Below are positions 41,334 through 49,526 of a stretch of DNA of 64,000 nucleotides, one piece after another. A program made the translations under genes and the position numbers. The first letter of the stretch is position 1. Each line of letters starts with the position of its first letter. The stretch comes from Rhodanobacteraceae bacterium (lineage in GTDB: Bacteria > Pseudomonadota > Gammaproteobacteria > Xanthomonadales > Rhodanobacteraceae): the NCBI GenBank assembly GCA_030167125.1, contig CP126531.1, positions 2,582,578 to 2,646,577 of the forward strand, given 5' to 3'. Below the pieces are notes generated by a model. It did no database searches. It worked only from the letters and a program-made list of their open reading frames with translations, and was not told where the DNA came from.

Positions 41334-41509
41334 GCCAAAGGCTGCATCGCTCCCGTCCTTGCCACGTCCACCGCCACCACACGGTAGCCCGCCTTGCGTG
41401 AACGGTTCCATGAACCGTGTCGGCGATGTAAAAGGGCCGCGAACGCGGCGCCGGCGCCACCGGCCAGGCCTACGGAAAGCAGCAGCACAGCACGCAGGAG
41501 CTTGGGCAC
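41276..41509 (-). CDS. Possible small membrane protein gene, 77 codons
   Basis: GTG 41509 is preceded by GGAGAACCGTC, a good ribosome binding site. The N-terminus is a hydrophobic helix (KLLRAVLLLSVGLAGGAGAA) with basic flanks, followed by RHGSWNRSRKAGYRVVAVDV. The last 25 codons run through the family D repeat, which looks like an acquired end. No family is recognised. It lies between the sulfotransferase and PEBP genes on the same strand. Confidence 0.45.
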   Translation of the reverse strand: MPKLLRAVLLLSVGLAGGAGAAFAALLHRRHGSWNRSRKAGYRVVAVDVARTGAMQPLAFRCHLGHRAAIHGQSSVA

Positions 41510-41571
41510 GACGGTTCTCCGCACCGGAACCGCCGAGGCTACCCTGAACCGTGTGATGGCGATGCGAAGCT

Positions 41572-43662
41572 TCAGCTTTCCAGCGCCGCAAAAGCTTCCG
41601 ACAACACCTCGCGGTAATGCGCCGCGTGGCCGGCGGTGAAAGACACCGGCAGGCCGCCGCGGCCGCGCCGCGCGCCGCGCGCCAGCGGACCCCACGCCAC
41701 GTCGCGCAAGCCCAGGAATTCGCCGAGCTGTCGCCGCGACGCGCTGCCGCCCTTGGCCAGCAACGCATCCGGATCGGCGCGGAACACCGGCAGCATCCGC
41801 GCGGCCAGATCCAGGTGCGCGGACGCCAGCCGCATCCAGCGCGCGCCGCTCAGCGTGTCCGGCATCGAATAGCCTTGCGACCAGCCGAACGCCAGCCAAT
41901 CCACCAGCATGTCCTGCGGCTCGCGCGCAACGATGACCAGCCGCGTGCCCGGCAGCGCGCGCCTGACCACGGGAACGATCCGCGCGTCCAGCACCGGCAG
42001 CCAATCGACGACTTGCGTCGCTTCCGGCACCTGCGCGCGTTCCAGCGGACGCCGATAGCGCCGCGCCAGCACCGCCAGCGCGGCCTGGTCGAGCGGCAGC
42101 GCGAAGCGTGGGTCGAATGGCGCGCTGATGAAATCCGGCATCGCCTCGAAACGTTCGCGGCGCACGAACCAGCCGGGCTGGTCGGCCAGCAGCGCCGCGA
42201 CCTGGCCGACGCCGGAGCCCGGCAAGCCGCACAACAGGATCGGCGGCAGGCCGCGCGCGTCGGCGAGTTCGGGCTCGCTGCCCTGCTGGCGCAGCGTTGA
42301 CTCGGTGCCCTCGTCGAGCGATGGCAAGTCGGGCAACCGGGCCGGCCCCATGCGTTGCGCGCGCAGGAAGGCGTCGACCGCATCGGACCATTGTTCGAGT
42401 CCGTCGAAAGCCAGCCCCAGCAACCGCTCGCGCCGTCGCGCCAGCAATGGCCTGCCTTCCAGCAGGGCATCGTCGATGCGCTGCAGGCGCTGCACCGCCG
42501 CCGCGGGATCGCCCGCCAGCAGCGCGCCGCGCGCACGCAACATGGCCAGCGCGGGACGCGGCGATGCGGCCGCGAGTTCGGCCTTGGCCAAGGCCTCGTC
42601 GCTGCGGCCGGCCTGGTCCAGCGTGAGCGCGTGCTGCGCGCGGATGTCGTGGTTGTCGGGCCAGCGTGCTTCCGCCGCGGACCATACCTCGATCGATTCG
42701 TCGTAGCGGGCGGTCTGGCTCAGCAGTTGCGCCAGTCCAATGTGCGCCTTGGCGCTGTCGGGGTGGACGGCGACGTACCAGCGCAGGTCGTCGATCGCCT
42801 GCACGGCGCGGCCGCTGCGCGCCAGCGAATCCGCGCGCCGGATCGCCGCATGGTGCAGGTCGGGTTGCGCGCGCAAGGCCTGGTCGTAATGCGCGATGGC
42901 TTCGTCGTGCAAACCCCGGGCGCGTGCGATGTCGCCCTGCCCGGTGTGCGCGGCGGCGATCTGTTCGCCGCGCGCGAGCAGGGATTCGAACATCGGCCGC
43001 GCGGCCGCGAAATCGCCCTTGCGCACGTGCAGGTCGGCGCGCAGCGCCTGCGCAGGCGCGTAGTCCGGCTTGGCCGCCAGCGCGTTGTCGAGCGCGCGGC
43101 CCGCGAAATCCAGCATGCCTTCGTCCAGCATCGCGCGCGCATAGCTGGCCTGGATCAAGGCATCGCCCGGCGCCAACGCGGCGGCCTGCGTCAACAGCTG
43201 CAGGGCGCGCGCCGAATCGCCGCGCCACTGCGCGACGTTGCCGAGTCCGGTCAAAGCCTGCACGTCGTTTTCGTCGGCACGCAACGCCACGCGGAAGTGC
43301 GCTTCGGCGCCGTCGATGTCGCCGCGCAGGAAGGCGACCTGGCCGAGGCCCGCGTGCGCCGACGCGAGATTGGGATTCAACTGGCGCGCGCGGTCGTAAG
43401 CCTGCTGCGCTTCGTCGAGCTTGCCTTCGCTCAGGTACATCTCGCCGAGGGTGTGCTGGCTGGCGGCGTTTTCGGGCGCGAGTTCACTGGCGCGCTGGAC
43501 CAGTTCGTAAGCTTCCCGCAAGTCACCGCGCTGCGCGCGCAGGATGCCGAGCAGGTGCAGCGCCTCGGCGTTGTCCGGATCACCGGCAAGCAGCTGGCGA
43601 TAACCGTCCTCGGCTTCGGCGAAGCGTCCGGCCTGGTGCAACTGGATCAGGTCTTCGAGCAT
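41572..43662 (-). CDS. TPR repeat protein with C-terminal sulfotransferase domain
   Basis: 696 residues. About twelve TPR units fill residues 1-430 (AGRFAEAEDGYRQLLAGDPD; LDEAQQAYDRARQLNPN; HDEAIAHYDQALRAQPD). The C-terminal 240 residues contain a PAPS-type sulfotransferase pattern: ILLCGLPGSGVGQVAALLA (PAPS loop), VVRRALPGTRLVIVAREPQD and later HAAHYREVLSEAF. Such fusions are known in Xanthomonadales and Caulobacter. The substrate is unknown. The PAPS donor connects it loosely with the sulfate pathway. A family D repeat lies just upstream. Confidence 0.85.
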   Translation of the reverse strand: MLEDLIQLHQAGRFAEAEDGYRQLLAGDPDNAEALHLLGILRAQRGDLREAYELVQRASELAPENAASQHTLGEMYLSEGKLDEAQQAYDRARQLNPNLASAHAGLGQVAFLRGDIDGAEAHFRVALRADENDVQALTGLGNVAQWRGDSARALQLLTQAAALAPGDALIQASYARAMLDEGMLDFAGRALDNALAAKPDYAPAQALRADLHVRKGDFAAARPMFESLLARGEQIAAAHTGQGDIARARGLHDEAIAHYDQALRAQPDLHHAAIRRADSLARSGRAVQAIDDLRWYVAVHPDSAKAHIGLAQLLSQTARYDESIEVWSAAEARWPDNHDIRAQHALTLDQAGRSDEALAKAELAAASPRPALAMLRARGALLAGDPAAAVQRLQRIDDALLEGRPLLARRRERLLGLAFDGLEQWSDAVDAFLRAQRMGPARLPDLPSLDEGTESTLRQQGSEPELADARGLPPILLCGLPGSGVGQVAALLADQPGWFVRRERFEAMPDFISAPFDPRFALPLDQAALAVLARRYRRPLERAQVPEATQVVDWLPVLDARIVPVVRRALPGTRLVIVAREPQDMLVDWLAFGWSQGYSMPDTLSGARWMRLASAHLDLAARMLPVFRADPDALLAKGGSASRRQLGEFLGLRDVAWGPLARGARRGRGGLPVSFTAGHAAHYREVLSEAFAALES

Positions 43663-43679
43663 GGGGTTTCTTTACTTGT

Positions 43680-43786
43680 GCGATCGTCCATGATCGCTGC
43701 ATCGACCAGGAATCAACAAGCTCACGGTTCCTCGCATCCCAGACATCACCTCGGCCATCCCTGGCCTGACTTCATGCAACAGCCGC
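43680..43786 (+). repeat. Two-hairpin dispersed repeat, family D copy 3
   Basis: Begins with GCGATCGTCCATGATCGC and ends with CTCGGCCATCCCTGGCCTGACTT and CAACAGCCGC. It overlaps the last codons of the YheT-type hydrolase and fills the gap before the TPR sulfotransferase gene. Confidence 0.8.
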
Positions 43787-44797
43787 TTCGATCGGGGCGG
43801 ATAACGCTTGCGCGGCCAGCTTTTTGGCTATGTAGTCTTCCGCCCAGCTTCCGAGATGGCGGTCGCGGATGAAGCCGCAATGGCCACCGTAGCGGGTGAG
43901 CGTCACCTCGACGCACGCCGGCAGTGTCATCCGCGCGAGATCGGTCGCGGGACACACCGGATCGTCGCAAGTCGCCAGGATCGAGGCCGGCACGCGCAAG
44001 CCCGCCAGGACATCGCCGGCCAGCGAATAGCCGTCCAGATAATTGTCGAGGCTGCCGAAGTCGGTGTGCTTCAATACCAGCGCTTCGGTAAGCGTGCGCA
44101 GCGTGCCGCGCAGATCGTGGCGGGTGAACAGTTCGGCGTCGGCGAACGCGCGCTGCTTGGCTTTCAGCGAACGCCGCCATTTCCACATGAAGTAGTCGTG
44201 GTACATCCGCGGCGCGTGTTCGAGCTGGAACAGGCCCGCGTGCGGATCGATCACCGGGCACACCGCGATCACCCGCGCGAGTTCGATGCCTGCGTCGGGC
44301 GCACGCAGCGCAGCGCGCAACGCGAAGTTGCCACCCAGCGAAAAGCCGACCAGCGCCATCCGCCGCGCCGAGTACAGGCGCTGCACTTCGCGCAGCGCGC
44401 CGACCACTTCGTCGATGCGGCACGAGTGGAAGATGCCCGGGTTGAGCGCGTGCGTGTCGCCGTGGTCGCGGAAGTTGAGACGGAACACGTCCCAGCCTTC
44501 GTCCAGCAGGCGCGCTCCGTTTTGCAGGACGTAGGTGGAACGCGTGCTGCCTTCCCAGCCGTGGAACAGCACCGCGAGTCCGCGCGGCTGCGGCGCCACG
44601 TTCTGCGCGGTGCGGCATCCGGTCAGGCGCACGTCGTCGCCGCAATCCAGCGTCACCCATTCGGCATCGCGTTCCAGGCGCCGCGCGCGCTTGCCGCGCA
44701 ACGCACGGCGCAGCGAACTTGACGCCAGCATCGATTGCAGGTGCGGGCTGCGCAGCCACCACGACGGGCGGAAATCATCGTCCGCGGTCGGTGTCAT
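43772..44797 (-). CDS. YheT-family alpha/beta hydrolase
   Basis: 341 residues from ATG 44797. The family features are SWWLRSPHLQSMLASS, LFHGWEGSTRSTY with the oxyanion region, LVGFSLGGNFALRAAL (nucleophile Ser in GFSLGG) and TRYGGHCGFI (catalytic His) near the C-terminus. YheT proteins are predicted esterases. ATG overlaps the PlsC-type gene stop by ATGA, so both are likely translated together. The last codons lie in a repeat. Confidence 0.9.
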   Translation of the reverse strand: MTPTADDDFRPSWWLRSPHLQSMLASSSLRRALRGKRARRLERDAEWVTLDCGDDVRLTGCRTAQNVAPQPRGLAVLFHGWEGSTRSTYVLQNGARLLDEGWDVFRLNFRDHGDTHALNPGIFHSCRIDEVVGALREVQRLYSARRMALVGFSLGGNFALRAALRAPDAGIELARVIAVCPVIDPHAGLFQLEHAPRMYHDYFMWKWRRSLKAKQRAFADAELFTRHDLRGTLRTLTEALVLKHTDFGSLDNYLDGYSLAGDVLAGLRVPASILATCDDPVCPATDLARMTLPACVEVTLTRYGGHCGFIRDRHLGSWAEDYIAKKLAAQALSAPIEAAVA

Positions 44798-45552
44798 GCT
44801 CGGATGTCCAGCACCTGCGCGATTTCGGCGCGCGCGGTTTCGGCCATGCGCCGGCGGCCGCCTTCCGGATCGAACACCACCGGCTTCAGGAAATGCACCT
44901 CGGCGGTCAGCGTGCGCGTGGCCAGCACGCGGCCGACGTTGTGCAAAAAACTTTCGCCGCGCGTGAACAGAATGTCGGGTGCCGGCACGCCGTTGCGCAG
45001 GTAGCGCAGCGCGACTGGTTGCACCGGCGCCGCGGCATCCAGCGCCGCCTGCAGGATGCGCGCGTGGAAAACTTTGAGCGTGCCGGCCGGCGCGGTGCCG
45101 CCTTCCGGAAACGCCGCGATGCTGCGTCCCGTGCGGAGCCGGTCGCTCATCACCGACATTGCCTGCGCCAGCGAATCGGTGCTGCCACGCTGGTGGAAGA
45201 TCGTGCCGCCGCGGCGCGCCATCCAGCCTACCAGCGGCCAGTGTCCGATCTCGGCCTTGGCCACGAAATCGGCCGGGCGCACCGCGTGCAGCACCGTGAT
45301 GTCCATCCACGAGCCATGGTTGGCGACGAACATCACCGGATCGTGCAGCGGTTCACCGACGCGCTCGACGCGCACGCCGAAGCAGCGCAGGAATAGCCGC
45401 GACCAGTTGCGCAGCAGCGCCGCGCCGGCCGTGCCGGGTTTCGGACCATGCGGCAGCAGGAAGATGCCCAGCAGGCAGCCGCCGAGTACCACCAGCAACA
45501 TCAGAGGAATTCGCCACGCACAACGCAACGGACCCAAAGCCGGGGTCTCCAC
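44794..45552 (-). CDS. Lysophospholipid acyltransferase (PlsC family)
   Basis: 252 residues from GTG 45552; the frame continues to ATG 45627, but that would place it 20 bases from the divergent phhA. An N-terminal membrane helix (WRIPLMLLVVLGGCLLGIFL) is followed by the acyltransferase motifs NHGSWMD (H-x4-D), GTIFHQRG and FPEGGTAPAG. It probably makes phosphatidic acid from lysophosphatidic acid or remodels lipids. It is coupled to the YheT hydrolase. Confidence 0.88.
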   Translation of the reverse strand: METPALGPLRCAWRIPLMLLVVLGGCLLGIFLLPHGPKPGTAGAALLRNWSRLFLRCFGVRVERVGEPLHDPVMFVANHGSWMDITVLHAVRPADFVAKAEIGHWPLVGWMARRGGTIFHQRGSTDSLAQAMSVMSDRLRTGRSIAAFPEGGTAPAGTLKVFHARILQAALDAAAPVQPVALRYLRNGVPAPDILFTRGESFLHNVGRVLATRTLTAEVHFLKPVVFDPEGGRRRMAETARAEIAQVLDIRA

Positions 45553-45647
45553 GCCAATCAAGGGCGCTACTTTAACCGGCGCGCGCGCTCGCGGGCATCC
45601 CGGCGGGCGACGGCTTACACTGCGCATATATATGTGAGGATTTCGCC

Positions 45648-46538
45648 ATGAGCACCACGCCCCGCCGCGTCGAACACCAGCAGACCGACCGCGGCTACGT
45701 TCCGATCTACACCACCGCGACGGTCGAGCAGCCGTGGGCCGACTACACGCGCACCGAACACGAAGTCTGGGCCACGTTGTTCCGTCGCCAGCGCGAAGTT
45801 TTGCGCGGCCGGGCCTGCAACGAGTTCCTGGAGAACCAGGAACGCTTCGGCATGTCGCCCGATGCGATTCCGAAGTTCCAGGATTTGAACAAGGTGCTGA
45901 AGGCCGGCACCGGCTGGGAAATCGTCGGCGTCGAAGGTCTGCTGCCCGATGAGATCTTCTTCGACCACCTCGCCAACCGCCGCTTCCCGGTGACCTGGTG
46001 GATCAGGAAACCCGAGCAGCTCGATTACCTGTCCGAACCCGACCTGTTCCACGACCTGTTCGGCCACGTGCCGATGCTGCTGAACCCGGTGTTCGCCGAT
46101 TACGTGCAGGCCTACGGCCGCGGCGGCGTCAAGGCGCACAAGCTGGGCGCCGACGCGCTGATGAAGCTGACGCGGCTTTACTGGTACACGGTCGAGTTCG
46201 GGTTGATCAATACGCCGGAAGGCGTGCGCATCTACGGCTCCGGCATCGTCAGTTCCAAGGGCGAGTCCATCTACTCGCTGGAATCGCCATCACCCAACCG
46301 CATCGGCTTCGACCTCGAACGCATCATGCGCACGAAGTACAAGATCGACACCTACCAGCAAACCTACTTCGTGATCGACGGCTTCCAGCAGTTGATGGAC
46401 GCGACCCGCCCTGACTTCACGCCGATCTACACGCGTCTCAAGGACCAGCCCGAATTCGCCGCCGGCTCCGTGCAGGACGGCGACCGCGTGATTCATCGCG
46501 GGACGGGTGAGGGGTGGGTGAAGAGCAATGACGTGTAG
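45648..46538 (+). CDS. phhA: Phenylalanine 4-monooxygenase
   Basis: 296 residues. It converts phenylalanine to tyrosine with tetrahydropterin and iron. The iron ligands are in DLFHDLFGHVPML (two His) and the Glu in YWYTVEFGLI. KGESIYSLESPSPNRIGFDL is the pterin-side segment. Length is typical of the monomeric bacterial enzyme, without a regulatory ACT domain. GAGGA lies 8 bases before ATG and an AT-rich box (CATATATATG, 45625-45634) just upstream may be part of its promoter. Confidence 0.96.
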   Translation: MSTTPRRVEHQQTDRGYVPIYTTATVEQPWADYTRTEHEVWATLFRRQREVLRGRACNEFLENQERFGMSPDAIPKFQDLNKVLKAGTGWEIVGVEGLLPDEIFFDHLANRRFPVTWWIRKPEQLDYLSEPDLFHDLFGHVPMLLNPVFADYVQAYGRGGVKAHKLGADALMKLTRLYWYTVEFGLINTPEGVRIYGSGIVSSKGESIYSLESPSPNRIGFDLERIMRTKYKIDTYQQTYFVIDGFQQLMDATRPDFTPIYTRLKDQPEFAAGSVQDGDRVIHRGTGEGWVKSNDV

Positions 46539-46562
46539 GGCGCGCAATCGGGTTTTGGTTCA

Positions 46563-47237
46563 TCAAGGAACTCGTAGCAAAGGTCCGATCAGCCCTGCAA
46601 ATTTCTCACGCAGATCGGATGCGTCATACACGTGCAGTACATGCCCGTCAGTGGCGCGTACTTCATAACCGCGAATCGCGCCCATGTCTTTGCCACAGCT
46701 GCTGTGGTCCGGCGCTTGCGCGACAATCAGCAATTTCTCGGAACCCAGCCATCCCGATGTGACGATGTTCGGTTGTTCGGTACAGGCTCCGGGACGCTCC
46801 AGAAACTGAGCAGCCACTATTGAACCGACATCGTGTCTGCGCAAAGTCAATGGCGTCACGTCGTACACCACGGTTGACCATGTTCCGACAACGCCCGCAT
46901 CGCTTTCAGTGACTTCGAAACGTTGAGAATTAGGCGCCCATTCGACGCCTGCAAGACTTTCAATCTCGATCGGCGCTGCAAGAACGGCGCCGTTTCGACT
47001 TTTGACCGTCAGCCGATTGCCCAGCACGGAGAGCAGCTTCGTTCCATCAGGTGATGGCACGTTGATCGGCGACGGCGGCGATTTCGGGTTGAACTCTATT
47101 GGCCGTACCCAGAGATAAGTTGCGTGCGCGTTCCACATCCCCGATCGCAACGCGGGAGGCATTGCAATGGCAAACGTACAAACGAGAGAACCTACAAGCG
47201 TCAATATCGCCGCTCGCGAGGTCGTGTTGATCCTCAT
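46563..47237 (-). CDS. Predicted secreted protein of unknown function
   Basis: 224 residues from ATG 47237 (CGGAG before it). A Sec signal peptide (residues 1-25, ending AIA-MPP) precedes a beta-rich mature part with repeated strand patterns (SPDGTKLLSVLGNRLTVKSR; SLAGVEWAPNSQRFEVTESD), which would suit a beta-propeller fragment. Cysteines in PGACTEQ and SSCGKD could pair. Base composition looks more AT-rich than its neighbours. No family is recognised. Confidence 0.7.
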   Translation of the reverse strand: MRINTTSRAAILTLVGSLVCTFAIAMPPALRSGMWNAHATYLWVRPIEFNPKSPPSPINVPSPDGTKLLSVLGNRLTVKSRNGAVLAAPIEIESLAGVEWAPNSQRFEVTESDAGVVGTWSTVVYDVTPLTLRRHDVGSIVAAQFLERPGACTEQPNIVTSGWLGSEKLLIVAQAPDHSSCGKDMGAIRGYEVRATDGHVLHVYDASDLREKFAGLIGPLLRVP

Positions 47238-47295
47238 CGTTGATCTCCGAGTGCAGTCAGCTAATTTTCGCGCCCTTTGTAATAAGCAGAACCCG

Positions 47296-47362
47296 TAGGG
47301 CGGGAGAAACGCAGTGAATCCCGCTGTGGATGCGTGACGGCGGGCTGTCATCCGCCCTACAC
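47296..47362. repeat. Palindromic repeat, family F
   Basis: CGTAGGGCGGGAGAAACGC opens it and GGCGGGCTGTCATCCGCCCTACACG closes it, in inverted arrangement. It separates the secreted protein gene from the RES toxin gene; its end overlaps the toxin's last codons. Confidence 0.65.
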
Positions 47363-48052
47363 GGCTTTCGGACGCTTCACCGCATTGACTTCCAACACCT
47401 GCGCAATCTTCTCGCCGTCCCAGCGGTAGATCAGGTGCTTGCCCTGCAAGCAGGGTGACGCGAGGTCGGGATGGAACAGCGCCGCGCATTCGCCGCCTTT
47501 GCAGCGCACGCTGTCGTAGGCGATGCCGTTCGAGCCTTCGCCGCGCAGTTTCGCGCCCAACTTTTGCGACGCCGCATAGTTGCCCAGATCGTGCTCGGCT
47601 TTCCAGCCGCCGCGGATGTCGTGCAGGTTGCCGTGCACGCCGCTGACGTAACAGCGCATGGTGACGTCGATCGGCGGTTCCTTCGTCGCCATCAGGAACC
47701 GCTCGCGGTGGAACACGGTTTCCTCGACCGCGGTGTCGAATTCGTGCGCGAGGTACAGCACGCCGTAGCTGCCATCGGAAAAGCGGCTGCCTTCGGGATT
47801 GAGGTGCGTGAACGCCGCCATCAACGGCGTCGTGCCGGGGCCGCTGACGCGGTGTTCCTTCGGCACGTTCGCGAGTTCGCCCCACTCTTCGCGCAGGCGC
47901 GGGTTGGTCAGCGCCTCGATCTGGTACAGCGCGTCCAGATCCTTCGGGTCCGCGATCGCATCGAACACACCCACCGGCGGAAACCGGCTGGGCACGATGC
48001 GGTACGCGCGCTGCCAGCGGATGCGGTGGACGGGCGGGTCGTTCGATGCCAT
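47357..48052 (-). CDS. RES-domain toxin (NAD+-degrading family)
   Basis: 231 residues. The RES domain is recognised from YRIVPSRFPPVGVFDAI, RFSDGSYGVLYLAHEFDTAV, EETVFHRERFL and GSNGIAYDSVRC. RES toxins of RES-Xre pairs cleave NAD+ and arrest growth. The matching Xre/MbcA/ParS antitoxin gene lies upstream on the same strand, with a 176-base gap holding a palindromic repeat. The C-terminus (HLIYRWDGEKIAQVLEV) is normal for the family. Confidence 0.9.
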   Translation of the reverse strand: MASNDPPVHRIRWQRAYRIVPSRFPPVGVFDAIADPKDLDALYQIEALTNPRLREEWGELANVPKEHRVSGPGTTPLMAAFTHLNPEGSRFSDGSYGVLYLAHEFDTAVEETVFHRERFLMATKEPPIDVTMRCYVSGVHGNLHDIRGGWKAEHDLGNYAASQKLGAKLRGEGSNGIAYDSVRCKGGECAALFHPDLASPCLQGKHLIYRWDGEKIAQVLEVNAVKRPKAV

Positions 48053-48113
48053 CGCGAGAGTATCCGCGCGCCGTTTCTCCCGGTGCGAGATCGCGGCGGA
48101 TGATGAATTTTGT

Positions 48114-48209
48114 CGTCATTCCGGATGCCGCGCAGCGGCGATCCGGAACCCAGTGACTTGATCGGATTGAATCGAAGTCACTGGGTTCCGGCTTTCGCCG
48201 GAATGACGA
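48114..48209. repeat. Palindromic repeat, family C copy 2
   Basis: Opens with CGTCATTCCGGATGCC and closes with CGCCGGAATGACGA. An inner inverted pair AACCCAGTGACTT / AAGTCACTGGGTT makes a long stem. It lies between antitoxin and toxin genes of the RES-Xre operon, where it could affect the ratio of the two products. Confidence 0.8.
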
Positions 48210-48228
48210 GTAATTTCAGCACATCGCA

Positions 48229-48645
48229 CTACCCGCGTTGCGCATCCAGATACTGCCGCACCACGAACAGGTCGGCGACATTGCCGGACAGCATGCGGTC
48301 GAGCGCGCTCTTGCCGCCGAAGGTCGGCGCACTGTTGGGCTTGCGCAGCCACGCGTCGGCGCGATCGGGCTGCGGGAACAGGATCGCCAGCGCCTTGAAG
48401 ATGCCGAGCAGATAACTGACACGTTCCAGCGTGTCACGCGACAGCGTACCGTCGCGTTCGCGCTTCCACTTGTAGAACGTCGATTCCGGCGGGTCGCCCA
48501 GCAGCTTGCGCTGGTCGGCGACGCGCAGCTTCCAGCGCTCGGCCAGATTGAAGAACGTGCGCAGCGCCGGGCCGGCCAGGCCGGCTTCGGCCCGCGACCC
48601 GTACATCCAGCGAGCGTCCTCGATGCGTTCGGCGTGCTGTTTCAT
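48229..48645 (-). CDS. Xre/MbcA/ParS-type antitoxin of the RES toxin
   Basis: 138 residues from ATG 48645 (GGAG before it; an ATG at 48672 is also in frame). An Xre-like helix-turn-helix (FNLAERWKLRVADQRKLLG, PPESTFYKWK) precedes the DUF2384-type C-terminal toxin-binding domain (RVSYLLGIFKALAILFPQPD, ADAWLRKPNSAPTFGGKSAL, DRMLSG). The APTFGGKSALDRML stretch is the family hallmark. It is upstream of the RES toxin gene, as usual. Confidence 0.9.
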   Translation of the reverse strand: MKQHAERIEDARWMYGSRAEAGLAGPALRTFFNLAERWKLRVADQRKLLGDPPESTFYKWKRERDGTLSRDTLERVSYLLGIFKALAILFPQPDRADAWLRKPNSAPTFGGKSALDRMLSGNVADLFVVRQYLDAQRG

Positions 48646-48715
48646 GGTGGTTGCTCCATGAAGTTCATTCATACTTTACTTCATGTGGAAACCCAACGCA
48701 AATCGAGCGGCGCCG

Positions 48716-49408
48716 TCACTCGATCCGCTGGCGCGGCACGCCGGCGTGGGCGAGGTACGCCTCCAGGCCGCGCTCGCGCGTCTCGACGAAGATTTCGCCG
48801 GTCGCGACGAACTGCATGCGGTCCGGGCGGAAGTTGCGGAAGCCCACGCGCAGCCGGCACCACGCGCCGAGCGTCCACACCGGTCCCCAGCACGCCAGGC
48901 AAAGCGGTTCGATTTCGCGCGTGCTGGTGGTGCCGTCGGCGTCGCGGTATTCCAGCTTCAGCACGCGCCGCGATTCGATGGCCTCGTGCAGCGCGTCCAC
49001 CACGCCGGATTTCGCTTCGTACCAGCGTTGCGGCACGAACACCCGCGAGCGTTCGGCGCGGCCGCGCAACTCGGCCGGCAGCACCGCGTCGATCTTCAAC
49101 ATCGCCGATTGCGCGCCGCGCGCCAGCTGTTGGCCCGCGAACGCGCGCACGAAGCGCGTGCCCACCACCAGCGATTCGAGCTCTTCGGCGGTGAACATCA
49201 GCGGCGGAATGTCCGAACCCTTGCGCAGCAGGTAGCCGACGCCGGCCTCGCCCTCGATCGCAACCCCCGAGGTTTGCAGGTCGGCGACGTCGCGGTACAC
49301 CGTGCGCAGCGACACACCGAGCGAGTCGGCGAGCCGCCGCGCCGGCAGCGCGGTGCGGCGGCCTTGCAGCGCATGGATGATCAGGAACAGTCGGTCGGCG
49401 CGGCGCAT
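48716..49408 (-). CDS. YafY-type WYL-domain transcriptional regulator
   Basis: 230 residues. An N-terminal HTH_11 winged helix (ADRLFLIIHALQGRRTALPA, RRLADSLGVSLRTVYRDV) is followed by a WYL domain (LEYRDADGTTSTREIEPLCL, GAWCRLRVGFRNFRPDRM). Such proteins regulate stress, catabolic or defence genes and may sense nucleic-acid-like ligands. It is followed downstream by the antitoxin gene on the same strand. Confidence 0.9.
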   Translation of the reverse strand: MRRADRLFLIIHALQGRRTALPARRLADSLGVSLRTVYRDVADLQTSGVAIEGEAGVGYLLRKGSDIPPLMFTAEELESLVVGTRFVRAFAGQQLARGAQSAMLKIDAVLPAELRGRAERSRVFVPQRWYEAKSGVVDALHEAIESRRVLKLEYRDADGTTSTREIEPLCLACWGPVWTLGAWCRLRVGFRNFRPDRMQFVATGEIFVETRERGLEAYLAHAGVPRQRIE

Positions 49409-49451
49409 CCGCCGCTTTTATCACAACAGCGTTGCGCGCAGCGCAACTATC

Positions 49452-49491
49452 ACTCCCCCTCTCCCGCTTGCGGGAGAGGGCAAGGGGTGAG
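49452..49491. repeat. Palindromic repeat, family B copy 2
   Basis: CCCCTCTCCCGCTTGCGGGAGAGGG forms a strong hairpin and is the counterpart of the repeat inside the cysI-cysH frame. It lies between the GST gene and the WYL regulator. Confidence 0.7.
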
Positions 49492-49526
49492 GGCAACCCT
49501 GCGATAAGGCTCGGGCATTCTTGCCA

